Source of the DNA: COE1 sp045579665
GTDB taxonomy: Bacteria; Bacillota; Clostridia; Lachnospirales; Lachnospiraceae
Length of the DNA: 49,214 nt
Direction: 5' to 3'
Assembly: GCA_045579665.1 (NCBI GenBank)
Contig: JAZNMO010000025.1
Coordinates: 1 to 49,214, forward strand
Notes under the pieces: model-generated
Database searches by the model: none
What the model was told of the DNA's origin: nothing
Seen by the model: only the letters and a program-made list of their open reading frames with translations
Shown here: in pieces, positions 16,512 to 25,357 of the stretch
Layout of the letters: each line of letters starts with the position of its first letter
Numbering within the stretch: the first letter of the stretch is position 1
Translations under genes and position numbers: made by a program

Positions 16512-17324
16512 ATGGGAAATACATTTAACAGTACAAATGAATATGTGGCAAGCGAAGAATTGATGGCAAGTGTAAATGTTGCGATTGCGTTACAGAAGCC
16601 TCTTTTGATTAAGGGAGAGCCTGGAACTGGTAAGACTATGCTTGCAGAGGCTGTTGCAAAGTCTCTTGGTAAGAAGCTGATTATCTGGAATATAAAGTCA
16701 ACTACGAAGGCGCAGGAGGGATTGTATGTTTATGATACCATTCAGCGTTTGTATGATGGTCAGTTTGGTGAGGAAGGTGTCGATGACATCGCAAGATATA
16801 TTAAACTTGGTAAGCTGGGAGAGGCATTTGACAGCGATGAGCAGGTGATTCTTCTGATTGATGAGATTGATAAGGCAGACCTTGAGTTCCCGAATGACTT
16901 ATTATGGGAGCTTGACCAGATGGAGTTTTATATTCATGAGACACATCGCACAGTTAAGGCAAAGCATAGACCAATCGTTATTATTACATCGAATGCAGAG
17001 AAGGAGCTTCCTGATGCGTTTTTAAGAAGATGTATCTTCCATTATATTGATTTCCCAAATCAGGAGTTAATGGAGGAGATTGTAAAGGTACATTATCCGA
17101 ATGTTGAGGAGAATCTGATGAAGCAGGCGATGCAGGTGTTCTATGATATTCGTTCTCTTCGTGATATGCGTAAGAAGCCAAGTACTTCTGAGCTGATTGA
17201 CTGGATTAATGCTTTGCAGATTGGTGGAATTCCAGCCAATGTATTAAGAGCAAATCTTCCGTTCCTTGGTGTAGTGGTAAAGAAGGATGAGGATTTGGAG
17301 ACAGTAAGAAAAGAAATTAAGTAG
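16512..17324 (+). CDS. MoxR-family AAA ATPase
   Basis: This ATPase of about 270 residues has Walker A GEPGTGKT at 35-42, Walker B LLIDEIDKAD near 115, and the sensor ITSNAEKELPDAFLRRC. MoxR ATPases usually act as chaperones that insert cofactors or remodel a partner complex together with a VWA protein. The VWA gene follows after 25 nt. ATG 16512 was chosen over GTG 16503 because AGGGTGAT lies about 5 nt before it. The specific client is unknown. Confidence 0.87.
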   Translation: MGNTFNSTNEYVASEELMASVNVAIALQKPLLIKGEPGTGKTMLAEAVAKSLGKKLIIWNIKSTTKAQEGLYVYDTIQRLYDGQFGEEGVDDIARYIKLGKLGEAFDSDEQVILLIDEIDKADLEFPNDLLWELDQMEFYIHETHRTVKAKHRPIVIITSNAEKELPDAFLRRCIFHYIDFPNQELMEEIVKVHYPNVEENLMKQAMQVFYDIRSLRDMRKKPSTSELIDWINALQIGGIPANVLRANLPFLGVVVKKDEDLETVRKEIK

Positions 17325-17349
17325 TAGAGGAATCGGAAAGGAGGACTCT

Positions 17350-18558
17350 ATGTTTTCAAAGTTTTTCTATACTTGTAAGAGTAAAGGGCTGAATATCACT
17401 TTGAGCGAATGGCTGACCTTGCAGGAGGCTTTGGATAAGGGGCTTTGCGAAGGTTCGTTGACACAGTTTTACTATGTGGCAAGGATGATTCTTGTAAAGA
17501 GTGAGACAGATTTTGATAAATTTGATATGGCTTTTGAGGAGTGCTTCAAGGCGGTACAACATGAGACTGAGGTTGGTGCACAGATGCTTCGCTGGTTGGA
17601 TAAGTCAGATATGATGGAGCTTGCCCATGAAGAGGCAAGAGACCATCTTAATAAGATGGAGGGCGAGGCGCAGCAGATTGACAAGGATGATGTAGAAGAA
17701 ACCTTCAAGCAGCGACTCAAAGACCAGGATAGCGAGCATAATGGCGGAAGCTATTGGATTGGTACGATGGGTAAGACCTCCTTTGGTAATATGGGAGGTA
17801 ATGTTGGTGGTGTCCGTGTTGGAGGAAAGACCGGCTATCAGTCAGCATTCTCTGTAGTGGGGGCCAGAAAGTATCGTGATTTCAGAGATGATAAGGTTAT
17901 TGATAACAGACAGTTCCAGCTGGCTTTGCGAAGACTTCGCCAGTTTTCTACCAAACTGGATATTCCTAAGACAGAGCTTGATATTAACGGAACAATTGAT
18001 AAGACCTGTAACAATGGCGGTTATTTGCAGATTGTAATGGAGAAGCCTCGTAAGAATGCTGTAAAGCTTTTACTTTTGATGGATTCAGGTGGAACCATGA
18101 TTCCCTACACGAATCTGTTAAATGATTTGTTTCAGGCTGTGCATAAGTCCAATCATTATAAGGACGTAAAAACCTATTATTTCCACAATTGTATTTATTC
18201 CAAGCTCTATAAGACACCTGAGTGTGAGAATGGAGACTGGGTGGATACAGAGTGGCTCTTTAGAAATGTGGACAGTGATTATAAGGTGATTATTGTCGGA
18301 GATGCGGCAATGGCACCGGAGGAGCTTTATTCTACGACAGGTAATTACAGAGGGCCGAATGGAGGATTGTCCGGATATGAGTGGTTACAGCTGATGAAAC
18401 GTCATTATAAAAAAATAGTTTGGATGAATCCTAAAATGGCACCGGGACATGCACCGTGGCGTGAGGCGGAGACAGCGGTAAAGAATCTCTTCCCAATGTA
18501 TAAGCTGACCGTTAAGGGCTTGAATGAAGCGATGTATAAGCTGATGTCTAATAAATAG
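17350..18558 (+). CDS. VWA-domain protein (CoxE-like), partner of MoxR ATPase
   Basis: This 402-residue protein has a helical N-terminal half and a C-terminal von Willebrand A-like domain starting near VKLLLLMDSGGTMIPY. The metal-site motif reads DSGGT; replacement of the third-position Ser by Gly is remembered from CoxE-like relatives and may not mean loss of function. A glycine-rich stretch (GKTSFGNMGGNVGGVRVGG) lies near residues 142-160. AGGAGG precedes the ATG. It forms an operon with the MoxR ATPase. Such pairs mature metalloenzymes or large complexes, but the target here is not visible. Confidence 0.82.
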   Translation: MFSKFFYTCKSKGLNITLSEWLTLQEALDKGLCEGSLTQFYYVARMILVKSETDFDKFDMAFEECFKAVQHETEVGAQMLRWLDKSDMMELAHEEARDHLNKMEGEAQQIDKDDVEETFKQRLKDQDSEHNGGSYWIGTMGKTSFGNMGGNVGGVRVGGKTGYQSAFSVVGARKYRDFRDDKVIDNRQFQLALRRLRQFSTKLDIPKTELDINGTIDKTCNNGGYLQIVMEKPRKNAVKLLLLMDSGGTMIPYTNLLNDLFQAVHKSNHYKDVKTYYFHNCIYSKLYKTPECENGDWVDTEWLFRNVDSDYKVIIVGDAAMAPEELYSTTGNYRGPNGGLSGYEWLQLMKRHYKKIVWMNPKMAPGHAPWREAETAVKNLFPMYKLTVKGLNEAMYKLMSNK

Positions 18559-18614
18559 TCAGCGGATAAAGAATGTTAGTATATTCGTACTGGCTAAAAA
18601 TAATTAAAACATAG

Positions 18615-18653
18615 AATCAGCACTTAAATAACATGTGTATTTAGGTGCTGATT
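18615..18653 (+). terminator. Hairpin after the VWA gene
   Basis: AATCAGCACTTAAATA and TATTTAGGTGCTGATT form a 16-bp stem with one G-U pair and a 7-nt loop. The T tract after it is broken (TAAGTTT). Confidence 0.7.
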
Positions 18654-18680
18654 TAAGTTTGTTATTAAAGTAATTTAATG

Positions 18681-18709
18681 TTGTAATTTGTTGGAAATAT
18701 CAGTATAAT
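18681..18709 (+). promoter_or_regulatory. Sigma-A promoter for the zinc-ribbon gene
   Basis: TTGTAA (18681-18686), a 17-bp spacer and TATAAT (18704-18709). The start near 18716 coincides with a hairpin TGTACATG (18715-18722)/CATGTACA (18737-18744), so the RNA would begin with a stem-loop. The leader is about 110 nt. Confidence 0.7.
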
Positions 18710-18827
18710 TTTACTGTACATGCGGTTTTGCAATGCCATGTACATGAACCAAGACCAAAGGAGTGGCAGTGTTCATAAATATTGTTTAGAGAAGTATAAG
18801 TAGTAGTAGAGAGGTACGGAAGCAGTC

Positions 18828-19688
18828 ATGGAGAAGAAGGTTCCAGAGAGAAAAGTTAGTTTAAGAGAGAACGATTTATTTTATGTATATGATAAGAGAA
18901 TAAATAAGTGTATTAAGGCTGATTGTGAAGGAACTGTAAAGTATGGACTTATTTATAAGGTGAATGTAGTTGACGAAGAGAATATGAATTGCTTTGAGTG
19001 TAATAAGTGTCATATGAAGTATACTCCATACCCTAACTATGTGCGTATTTCGAAGCCGGAGCTTCTGACGATTATGAATCAGGAGGAAGTAACAGCCAGA
19101 GATAAGAAGCGTGCAGAGGATGCAAAGAAGCAGGCTGCAAAATTGAGAGCTGAGGAGAAGCGTAAGAATGCTTCTAAGTTTGGTGGTAAGAAGTCTTTCG
19201 GAGAGAAAAGAGCTTATGGAGATAAGAAGTCTTTTGGAGATAAGAAGCCTTATGGAGATAAGAAGCCATACGAGAAGAAACCATACGACCATAGTTCTTA
19301 TGGTGAGAGAAAGCCTTATGATACTAACAGAGCTTATGAGAATAGAAGATTTGAAAATAGAGATGCGCAGAGTGGTGAGAAGAGCTTTACGACTGAGCGT
19401 AAGTATGTAAGAAATGATGGCCGTAAGGCAAATATCGTGATTACAACCGGCAATGCATCCAGTGGCTATTATAAGAAGCCATATCAGAAGCCGGCATATG
19501 ACAGAGGCGAGAGACCTGAAGGCTCTACATATAATAGAAAGCCTTATGGTTCTTACGAGAAGAAGCCATACAGCAAGCCTTATGACCAGAAGAACTATAG
19601 CGAGCGCAAGACCTACGATAATCAGGGTTCTTATGAAAAGAAGAGCTATAATCGTGGTGGATATACCAATAATGGATATGGAAATTAA
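18828..19688 (+). CDS. Zinc-ribbon protein with Lys/Tyr-rich disordered tail
   Basis: This 286-residue protein of unknown function has two parts. Residues 1-85 hold Cys28, Cys33, Cys55, Cys58 and Cys61 (with His62), a likely zinc ribbon. A basic helix at about 90-120 leads into roughly 170 residues of low complexity built from short units such as KKPYGD, KSFGDKK and KPYDRGE, rich in Lys, Tyr, Gly, Ser and Arg. Such tails often bind RNA or drive condensates; that is inference. Another frame over the tail is also open, as expected for repeats. It has its own promoter and terminator. Confidence 0.8.
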   Translation: MEKKVPERKVSLRENDLFYVYDKRINKCIKADCEGTVKYGLIYKVNVVDEENMNCFECNKCHMKYTPYPNYVRISKPELLTIMNQEEVTARDKKRAEDAKKQAAKLRAEEKRKNASKFGGKKSFGEKRAYGDKKSFGDKKPYGDKKPYEKKPYDHSSYGERKPYDTNRAYENRRFENRDAQSGEKSFTTERKYVRNDGRKANIVITTGNASSGYYKKPYQKPAYDRGERPEGSTYNRKPYGSYEKKPYSKPYDQKNYSERKTYDNQGSYEKKSYNRGGYTNNGYGN

Positions 19689-19695
19689 GTAGAGC

Positions 19696-19726
19696 AGTGA
19701 TTGTCTTTAACGGACAATCACTTTTT
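19696..19726 (+). terminator. Intrinsic terminator of the zinc-ribbon gene
   Basis: AGTGATTGTC (19696-19705) and GACAATCACT (19713-19722) form a perfect 10-bp stem followed by T5. Confidence 0.88.
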
Positions 19727-19749
19727 GGTTCTGAATTTGTAATACCGGG

Positions 19750-19757
19750 CATACATT
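19750..19757 (+). promoter_or_regulatory. Sigma-E-type -10 element before spoIVA
   Basis: CATACATT matches the sigma-E -10 consensus CATACANT exactly, about 30 bases before the spoIVA start. No good sigma-E -35 was found at the expected spacing. spoIVA is sigma-E controlled in Bacillus subtilis, which supports the site. Confidence 0.5.
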
Positions 19758-19787
19758 GTACAAATAAACAATGGAAGTAGTATTCGG

Positions 19788-21278
19788 ATGGGGCAGATTA
19801 ATGCAAATCAGGAATATCATTTATATAATGATATGAAGTTAAGAACAGGTGGGGAAATCTACATCGGCGTAGTAGGTCCGGTAAGAACCGGTAAGTCCAC
19901 CTTTATTAAGAAGTTTATGGAGGTAATGGTTTTACCTCAGATGACCAATGAGCATGAGCGTATCAGAACAAGGGATGAGCTGCCACAGAGCAGTGGTGGC
20001 AGGACGATAACGACAACGGAGCCGAAATTTATTCCTAAGGATGCCACACAGCTTGAAATATGTGACGGTGTGCAGGTAAAGCTTCGCATGATAGATTGTG
20101 TGGGCTATATGGTTGAGGGCGCAGCAGGGCATATGGAAGAGGATATGGAACGTATGGTAAAGACGCCGTGGTATGATGAGCCGATTCCATTTACACAGGC
20201 AGCCGAGGTAGGAACAAGAAAGGTAATACAGGAGCATTCAACTATAGGTATTGTGGTAACGACGGATGGAAGTCTTGGAGGCATACCGGAGAGTGCTTAT
20301 GCGCCGGCAGAAGAGCAGACAATCTGTGAGTTACAAAGTATTGGAAAGCCATTTATTGTGTTGGTAAATTCCACGAAGCCTTATAGCGAAGAGGCAACGA
20401 GAAAAGTAGAGGAGCTGGAGCAGAGATATCATGTAAAGGCGCTTGCCATGAATGTAGAACAGTTAAGAAGAGAGCATTTTACTGAGATTTTAGAGCAGGT
20501 TATGTATGAGTTTCCTGTTACGGTGATTGAGTTTATGACGCCAAAGTGGATGGATATGCTGGCAATTAATCATCCGATGAAGCAGGATATGATAGAAAAA
20601 CTCAAAGAGGTAATGGGAAAGGTTAGAACCATTCGTGATATTTTAGAGCAGGAATTAACATTTACTAGCGAGTATGTAAAGCGTTGTAAATTTGACCATA
20701 TGAATATTGCAGATGGTGTGGCAGCTTATCAGCTGGAGACGGACTCTAAGTATTACTACGATATGCTTAGCAAGCTGACTGGAGAACCAATCACCGGAGA
20801 ATATCAGTTGCTTCAGCTTCTGTCAACGATGACCCAGATGAAACGTGAATACGGTAAGGTAAAGCAGGCATTGGAAAGTGTTCGCCAAAAGGGCTATGGT
20901 GTTGTAACACCTGAAAAGAGTGAAATCAGCTTAGAGACGCCAACTGTCATCCGTCATGGCAATAAGTATGGTGTCAAAATCAAGGCACAAAGCCCGTCAA
21001 TTCATCTAATCAAGGCTAACATCGAAACGGAAATTGCACCAATTGTAGGCACAGAACAGCAGGCGCAAGACTTAATTAGGTACATTTCAAGTACAGAGGC
21101 AAATGCCGATGGTATCTGGGAAACCAATATCTTTGGTAAAACGATTGAGCAGCTCGTGCAGGATGGAATCAATGGTAAGATAGCCATGATAGGAGATTCA
21201 AGTCAGGTTAAGCTGCAGGATACAATGCAGAAGATTGTCAATGATTCAAACGGTGGCATGGTCTGTATCATAATATAA
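19788..21278 (+). CDS. spoIVA: Stage IV sporulation protein A (coat basement ATPase)
   Basis: This 496-residue protein polymerises, using ATP, on the outer forespore membrane as the platform for the spore coat. The start region EIYIGVVGPVRTGKSTFIK contains the Walker A motif (GPVRTGKST, 30-38). IDCVGYMVEGAAGH, VVTTDGSLGGIPE and the C-terminal NDSNGGMVCIII are also characteristic. Length matches the family (about 490). TGGAAG lies about 10 nt before the ATG. It is monocistronic, with a sigma-E-like -10 upstream and a terminator downstream. It is a reliable marker of a spore-forming Firmicute. Confidence 0.96.
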   Translation: MGQINANQEYHLYNDMKLRTGGEIYIGVVGPVRTGKSTFIKKFMEVMVLPQMTNEHERIRTRDELPQSSGGRTITTTEPKFIPKDATQLEICDGVQVKLRMIDCVGYMVEGAAGHMEEDMERMVKTPWYDEPIPFTQAAEVGTRKVIQEHSTIGIVVTTDGSLGGIPESAYAPAEEQTICELQSIGKPFIVLVNSTKPYSEEATRKVEELEQRYHVKALAMNVEQLRREHFTEILEQVMYEFPVTVIEFMTPKWMDMLAINHPMKQDMIEKLKEVMGKVRTIRDILEQELTFTSEYVKRCKFDHMNIADGVAAYQLETDSKYYYDMLSKLTGEPITGEYQLLQLLSTMTQMKREYGKVKQALESVRQKGYGVVTPEKSEISLETPTVIRHGNKYGVKIKAQSPSIHLIKANIETEIAPIVGTEQQAQDLIRYISSTEANADGIWETNIFGKTIEQLVQDGINGKIAMIGDSSQVKLQDTMQKIVNDSNGGMVCIII

Positions 21279-21307
21279 ATGAAAGCAGGATTTAGAAAAA
21301 GTTTAGA

Positions 21308-21337
21308 AAACCATTACAGAAATGTAGTGGTTTTTTT
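21308..21337 (+). terminator. Intrinsic terminator of spoIVA
   Basis: AAACCATTACA, a GAAA tetraloop and TGTAGTGGTTT (one G-U pair) are followed by T4 beyond the stem. Confidence 0.88.
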
Positions 21338-21465
21338 GCAGTGTTTCAGCTATACTATTGCTAGACGTTTTCGTGTTAATAATAAATATTAGCGTTAATT
21401 TATAAATGCTGGATATAAATGTATATTAGAGTAAATAAGTTCAGTTAAGAGAGGGAGAGAACCTT

Positions 21466-24195
21466 TTGAGCAGTGAATTTGATTTTAGAATAAAACAGTC
21501 TGCTTATGTGCAGGCTTTGGAAACATATAGAAGAGCAGAAGAGAGATTGTTAGAAGAGAGGGAGGCGCAGAGAAGTAACCTCAAAACTATGAGTAATAGT
21601 ATGGAAGGAAATAGTGCTGATGCATTGGAGATTGCAACCGGCAGTTTTTTCTCACCATATGGAGCATATGACAAAGCATGGGCACAGGTAAAGTGTATGC
21701 GTGAACTTATGGAAGATACTCTGCCTGAGATGAATGCGCTTATGGCGAGGTGTGAGGAGTTCCCGGAGCAGCTTCGTTCGGACTACTACATAGAGCCAAT
21801 CAGACCGGCGGCGGGGAATAATACATCAAGAAATGGTGATATTCTGTCATTGAATTATGATAAGATAGCAGTGCTTAAGGATACTTGTGATAAGGTATCA
21901 GAGTTGGCGCAGCAAATCGGAGATGAGATGGTCAGCATCATGCAGTCCTGTAGTGGTCCGCTGGGCGGCGTGAATCATGACATGGAGATGGCAAGAGCAG
22001 CACAGCGAAAGCTTCAGAGAGTCCGGAATTACAAGGATTCCTTTCAGAAGTATGAGTTCGGTGTAAGGGCGCTGGAGTTTGATATGAATCTTGGGTTTAG
22101 TCGATTGGCTAATGGGTCTTTGAGTGTAGCTAGGGAAGCAGGTATTTCATATGATGAGTGGAAGTCTCAGATTATGGATATGGGAGATACCTATAATGTA
22201 TTGTATATGAGTGAAGAAGAGATAAGACAGATATTCGAAAATGAGAATGAAGCACTCATACAGATAATGGCAAATAATATTTTTTCAAAGGAAGTAAGTG
22301 AGTGGACAGACAGGGAAACGGAATATATTGCAGAGTCATTAAACTATGCCATTAAGAATAAAAAGCTGGATATAATCGAGGTATATGCAGGGAGCATGCT
22401 GGAAGAGGAATATACGGAGTTAACGACAGTCAGCTTTGACCGGTATCAAAGAGATTATTGTGCGCATGCAGATACAGATATGATAGAGCTTATTATGTCA
22501 AAGCTTAATCCAAAGAGCCAGGGTGAAGCTTACTATACATTAAACAGAATCTCAAATATGGATTTTGAAACGGTTACAGTAGTAAACTCCAATATGTTTG
22601 ATGAGAGCGGTGCTTCATATACTGTAGATGCAGAGTTAGCAGATGGGAAGATTCAGATAAGCTTTGTAACAGAGGCGGATGAAAAATTCCAATCAACTTT
22701 TGGAAAAACCAAGGCACAGACTGTGCTGACAGTATATGATATGCAGGAAATAGTTACCATAGAAGAAGCAGGAAGGCTTTCAGAGATTGGATTTACATTA
22801 GAGGATGTGGAAGGTCTGCGAATGGGTGTTGCTACGGATGAGGATGTAATGTTGTTAGACAAACTGGCCGCAAGAGATTATGTGCAGGCGTTTGATACGA
22901 ATCCTAATAGAATCAGTAATTCCATGGGTAATTCCCTGACAGAATATATCATGATGTTGAGTTTGAATAATCAGGTATCAGAAGTAGAGAGTATGGTAAA
23001 TGGAGTTCTGGCGACAGACCCGGAGAATAACTCGTGCATTCATGATACAAGGGGACAATACCTTACGCTGATAAGAAGCAATTTATTGGAATATATCGAT
23101 TTGGCAAATATAAATATCCTGTTATATGAGAATGGAAGCAAAGAGGCTCAGACAATCATTCAAAATACGGAAAAAATATATCAACAGTATGGATTGTGGA
23201 GTGCTGTTGACAGGGTTTATAATTTTGAATTTGGTTTTGAAGAACTTGAATTAATGAGACCTCAGTATGCAAATGGTTATATAAAAGTGAGTGTATCAGA
23301 ATTAGAGTTGGGAAAAGAAAGTAGCTATAAAATTCATTTTGTGGATTCTCAGACCGGAGCGGATGCAGCAGGAGGATGTTACGGAAAGGTTACGGCTACA
23401 CAAGTATCCGGTACAGATTATGCTCGATTAGAAGGAATTCTGGATATTCAAGAGATGGAAAGAAAGAGAGAAGATATTGTCATAAATACTGTTAAGAAAA
23501 GCGGATATGCAATGATGGATAAGATCATTCCGGGTTCATCGGTTGTCATTAATTTGGCAGAAACATATATAGAAAATGGAATGAAAGCAGATGTCAAAGA
23601 TGTGATAACAGCGCAATCAAAGTTCCCGTTTAAGACGTATATTGAGCCATATGGTAAATCAGAGGAACTTCAGTTTGCTCACGGTCAGGTAAATGAGGCG
23701 ATAAAGGCTTACTTTGAATATGAGAAGTTAGGAGAAGAAATAGAAGAAAAACAACAATATCTTCACAATTTGGTGTTCTCACAGGGAATAGCGGTTGGTG
23801 TTATGCTGTATGATGAAGAGGAAGTAAGTATAAAGGATGCAGAAGGAAATCCCAAAACAGTCATGACTAAGACCGGAGACGGAGTGATGCTTCCGCAGGC
23901 AACATTGAATCTGCATCGTTGGGAAGAAGAAGGAATAAAGGCATATTTGGAGGATTGTGGTATTGATGTTTCTGGTCGAGAATATATAGTTGAAAGATTG
24001 TTGGATAAAAATACTGGAGATGCAAATATGCAGACCATGATCAATGGTGGAGATATTAGTGCAATGGATGCAGATGAAATATCCAGATGTATTATAAGTT
24101 TGAATGCGGGTATTGGGAATGCAGTGAAATTAATAGATGATAGTATTCGTATTGAGGATGGCATTGATGAGTGGATTACAGAAGGAGCAGATTGA
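21466..24195 (+). CDS. Unrecognised 909-residue protein, WXG100-like N-terminus
   Basis: No family was recognised. The start is TTG, preceded by GAGGGAGAG; no ATG fits better. The first 100 residues form two amphipathic helices around SMEGNSADAL, which has the spacing of the WXG turn in WXG100/ESAT-6-like proteins with Met in place of Trp. A second helical block (about 125-260) follows. The rest alternates helical and beta-rich parts, for example DADAELADGKIQISFVTEAD-like strands near 390 and KVSVSELELGKESS near 608. No signal peptide, membrane segment or toxin motif is visible. Its stop overlaps the next gene's ATG, so the two are coupled. A type VII-type secreted or surface effector is a guess only. 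Confidence 0.65.
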   Translation: MSSEFDFRIKQSAYVQALETYRRAEERLLEEREAQRSNLKTMSNSMEGNSADALEIATGSFFSPYGAYDKAWAQVKCMRELMEDTLPEMNALMARCEEFPEQLRSDYYIEPIRPAAGNNTSRNGDILSLNYDKIAVLKDTCDKVSELAQQIGDEMVSIMQSCSGPLGGVNHDMEMARAAQRKLQRVRNYKDSFQKYEFGVRALEFDMNLGFSRLANGSLSVAREAGISYDEWKSQIMDMGDTYNVLYMSEEEIRQIFENENEALIQIMANNIFSKEVSEWTDRETEYIAESLNYAIKNKKLDIIEVYAGSMLEEEYTELTTVSFDRYQRDYCAHADTDMIELIMSKLNPKSQGEAYYTLNRISNMDFETVTVVNSNMFDESGASYTVDAELADGKIQISFVTEADEKFQSTFGKTKAQTVLTVYDMQEIVTIEEAGRLSEIGFTLEDVEGLRMGVATDEDVMLLDKLAARDYVQAFDTNPNRISNSMGNSLTEYIMMLSLNNQVSEVESMVNGVLATDPENNSCIHDTRGQYLTLIRSNLLEYIDLANINILLYENGSKEAQTIIQNTEKIYQQYGLWSAVDRVYNFEFGFEELELMRPQYANGYIKVSVSELELGKESSYKIHFVDSQTGADAAGGCYGKVTATQVSGTDYARLEGILDIQEMERKREDIVINTVKKSGYAMMDKIIPGSSVVINLAETYIENGMKADVKDVITAQSKFPFKTYIEPYGKSEELQFAHGQVNEAIKAYFEYEKLGEEIEEKQQYLHNLVFSQGIAVGVMLYDEEEVSIKDAEGNPKTVMTKTGDGVMLPQATLNLHRWEEEGIKAYLEDCGIDVSGREYIVERLLDKNTGDANMQTMINGGDISAMDADEISRCIISLNAGIGNAVKLIDDSIRIEDGIDEWITEGAD

Positions 24196-25178
24196 TGAAG
24201 TATAAGAAGTTAATCATTAGTTTAGTGGGATTTTTAATAATAATTGCTACCATAGCTGGTATCTGTTTTGGATTACAGCTTAGTATAAAAGACGGAGTAC
24301 TATCAGTTGGAAAGAGCATTTTCTATCCGTATGAATATCAGATGGATAAGGAAGGTGTTACCTTGACTCGGTATGATGGAGAGGAAGAGGAGGTTGTAAT
24401 TCCAGAAACGATATGGGGAAAATCTGTTATAACGATTGGAAGAGAATGTTTTGAGGATAATAATACAATTAAAAAAGTTATATTGAATAGTAACATTAAT
24501 GAAATAGGAGCATTTTCCTTTGATGATTGCGATAGCTTGAAAGAAGTGCTGGGAGCTACATGTGTTGAGAATATAGATGCATATGCATTTAGTGGTGCTG
24601 AAAATTTGGAGTATATTGAAGTAGGAAATAGCATTAAGAATGTAGGAGATGGGGCTTTTTCTGGATGTAAAAGTTTAAAGACGCTATGTGAGCAGAAAAA
24701 CATAAAGAGTATAGGACGTAATGCATTTGTATATTCTGTATTAGATGAGTTCGAGTTTAACAAAGATGCTGAAATCGCTTCAGGTGCATTTGACGGAACT
24801 CCATGGCTTCAAAATCAACCGGAAGAATTTGTAATCTATGGAGATGGCAATTTGATTGGCTACAATGGAACCGATACAATAATCGAAATACCAACGGAAG
24901 TAAAAAGAATTAATGGTGGAGCATTTGAAAAAATCAGCAATGTTGAAATTTATGTTCCTGAAACGGTAACAGAAATAGGAGATTTGGTATTTATAGAAGG
25001 GGAAAATATACGTATTTATATACCGGCTACAGTTGATAAAGTTGGAGACGAACAAGAGCATGGATATACGATTGTAAATAATGATGCAGAAGTTACTATT
25101 ATTACAACCGCAGGTTCAACAGCGGAAGCACATGCGATTAAGTATGATATACCATATGAAATCGTGGATGCATGGTAA
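24195..25178 (+). CDS. Membrane-anchored leucine-rich-repeat (BspA-like) protein
   Basis: This 327-residue protein has a single N-terminal membrane segment (about residues 7-27, LIISLVGFLIIIATIAGICF) followed by an extracellular part of BspA/TpLRR-type repeats. Units such as IGAFSFDDCDSLKEV, IDAYAFSGAENLEYIEV and VGDGAFSGCKSLKTL recur at about 23 residues. GAAGGAG lies 7 nt before ATG 24195, which overlaps the upstream TGA. Such repeats bind proteins or host surfaces. Coupling to the 909-residue gene suggests a joint role at the cell surface, which is inference. Confidence 0.8.
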   Translation: MKYKKLIISLVGFLIIIATIAGICFGLQLSIKDGVLSVGKSIFYPYEYQMDKEGVTLTRYDGEEEEVVIPETIWGKSVITIGRECFEDNNTIKKVILNSNINEIGAFSFDDCDSLKEVLGATCVENIDAYAFSGAENLEYIEVGNSIKNVGDGAFSGCKSLKTLCEQKNIKSIGRNAFVYSVLDEFEFNKDAEIASGAFDGTPWLQNQPEEFVIYGDGNLIGYNGTDTIIEIPTEVKRINGGAFEKISNVEIYVPETVTEIGDLVFIEGENIRIYIPATVDKVGDEQEHGYTIVNNDAEVTIITTAGSTAEAHAIKYDIPYEIVDAW

Positions 25179-25199
25179 GAAGTCAAGTGGAGGACAATT

Positions 25200-25321
25200 A
25201 TGGAAATAGTACCAAAGCAGAATAAGATATTGTGATTGTTCAATACCTTCATAATTTTGGTTAAAAAATGGACAAAGCATGGGTACAGGTGAAGTGCATA
25301 TGCGAACTTATGGAAAGATAG
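25200..25321 (+). pseudogene. Remnant of a second copy of the 909-residue gene
   Basis: After GGAGG and ATG 25200, an 11-codon frame (MEIVPKQNKIL) stops at once. At 25268-25321 the DNA encodes MDKAWVQVKCICELMER and a stop. This closely matches YDKAWAQVKCMRELMED of the 909-residue gene (DNA near 21667-21719), with only a few base changes and single-base indels. It is best read as a decayed fragment of a paralogue, or debris left by recombination. Confidence 0.75.
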
Positions 25322-25357
25322 AATAGAAAATATAGTATATATTAGGAGTTTTGGGAG

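Noticed and set aside
19168..19692. Additional plus-strand frames over the zinc-ribbon gene tail
   Set aside because: They arise because the coding repeat is open in more than one frame; only the main frame has the cysteine ribbon, ribosome site and promoter.
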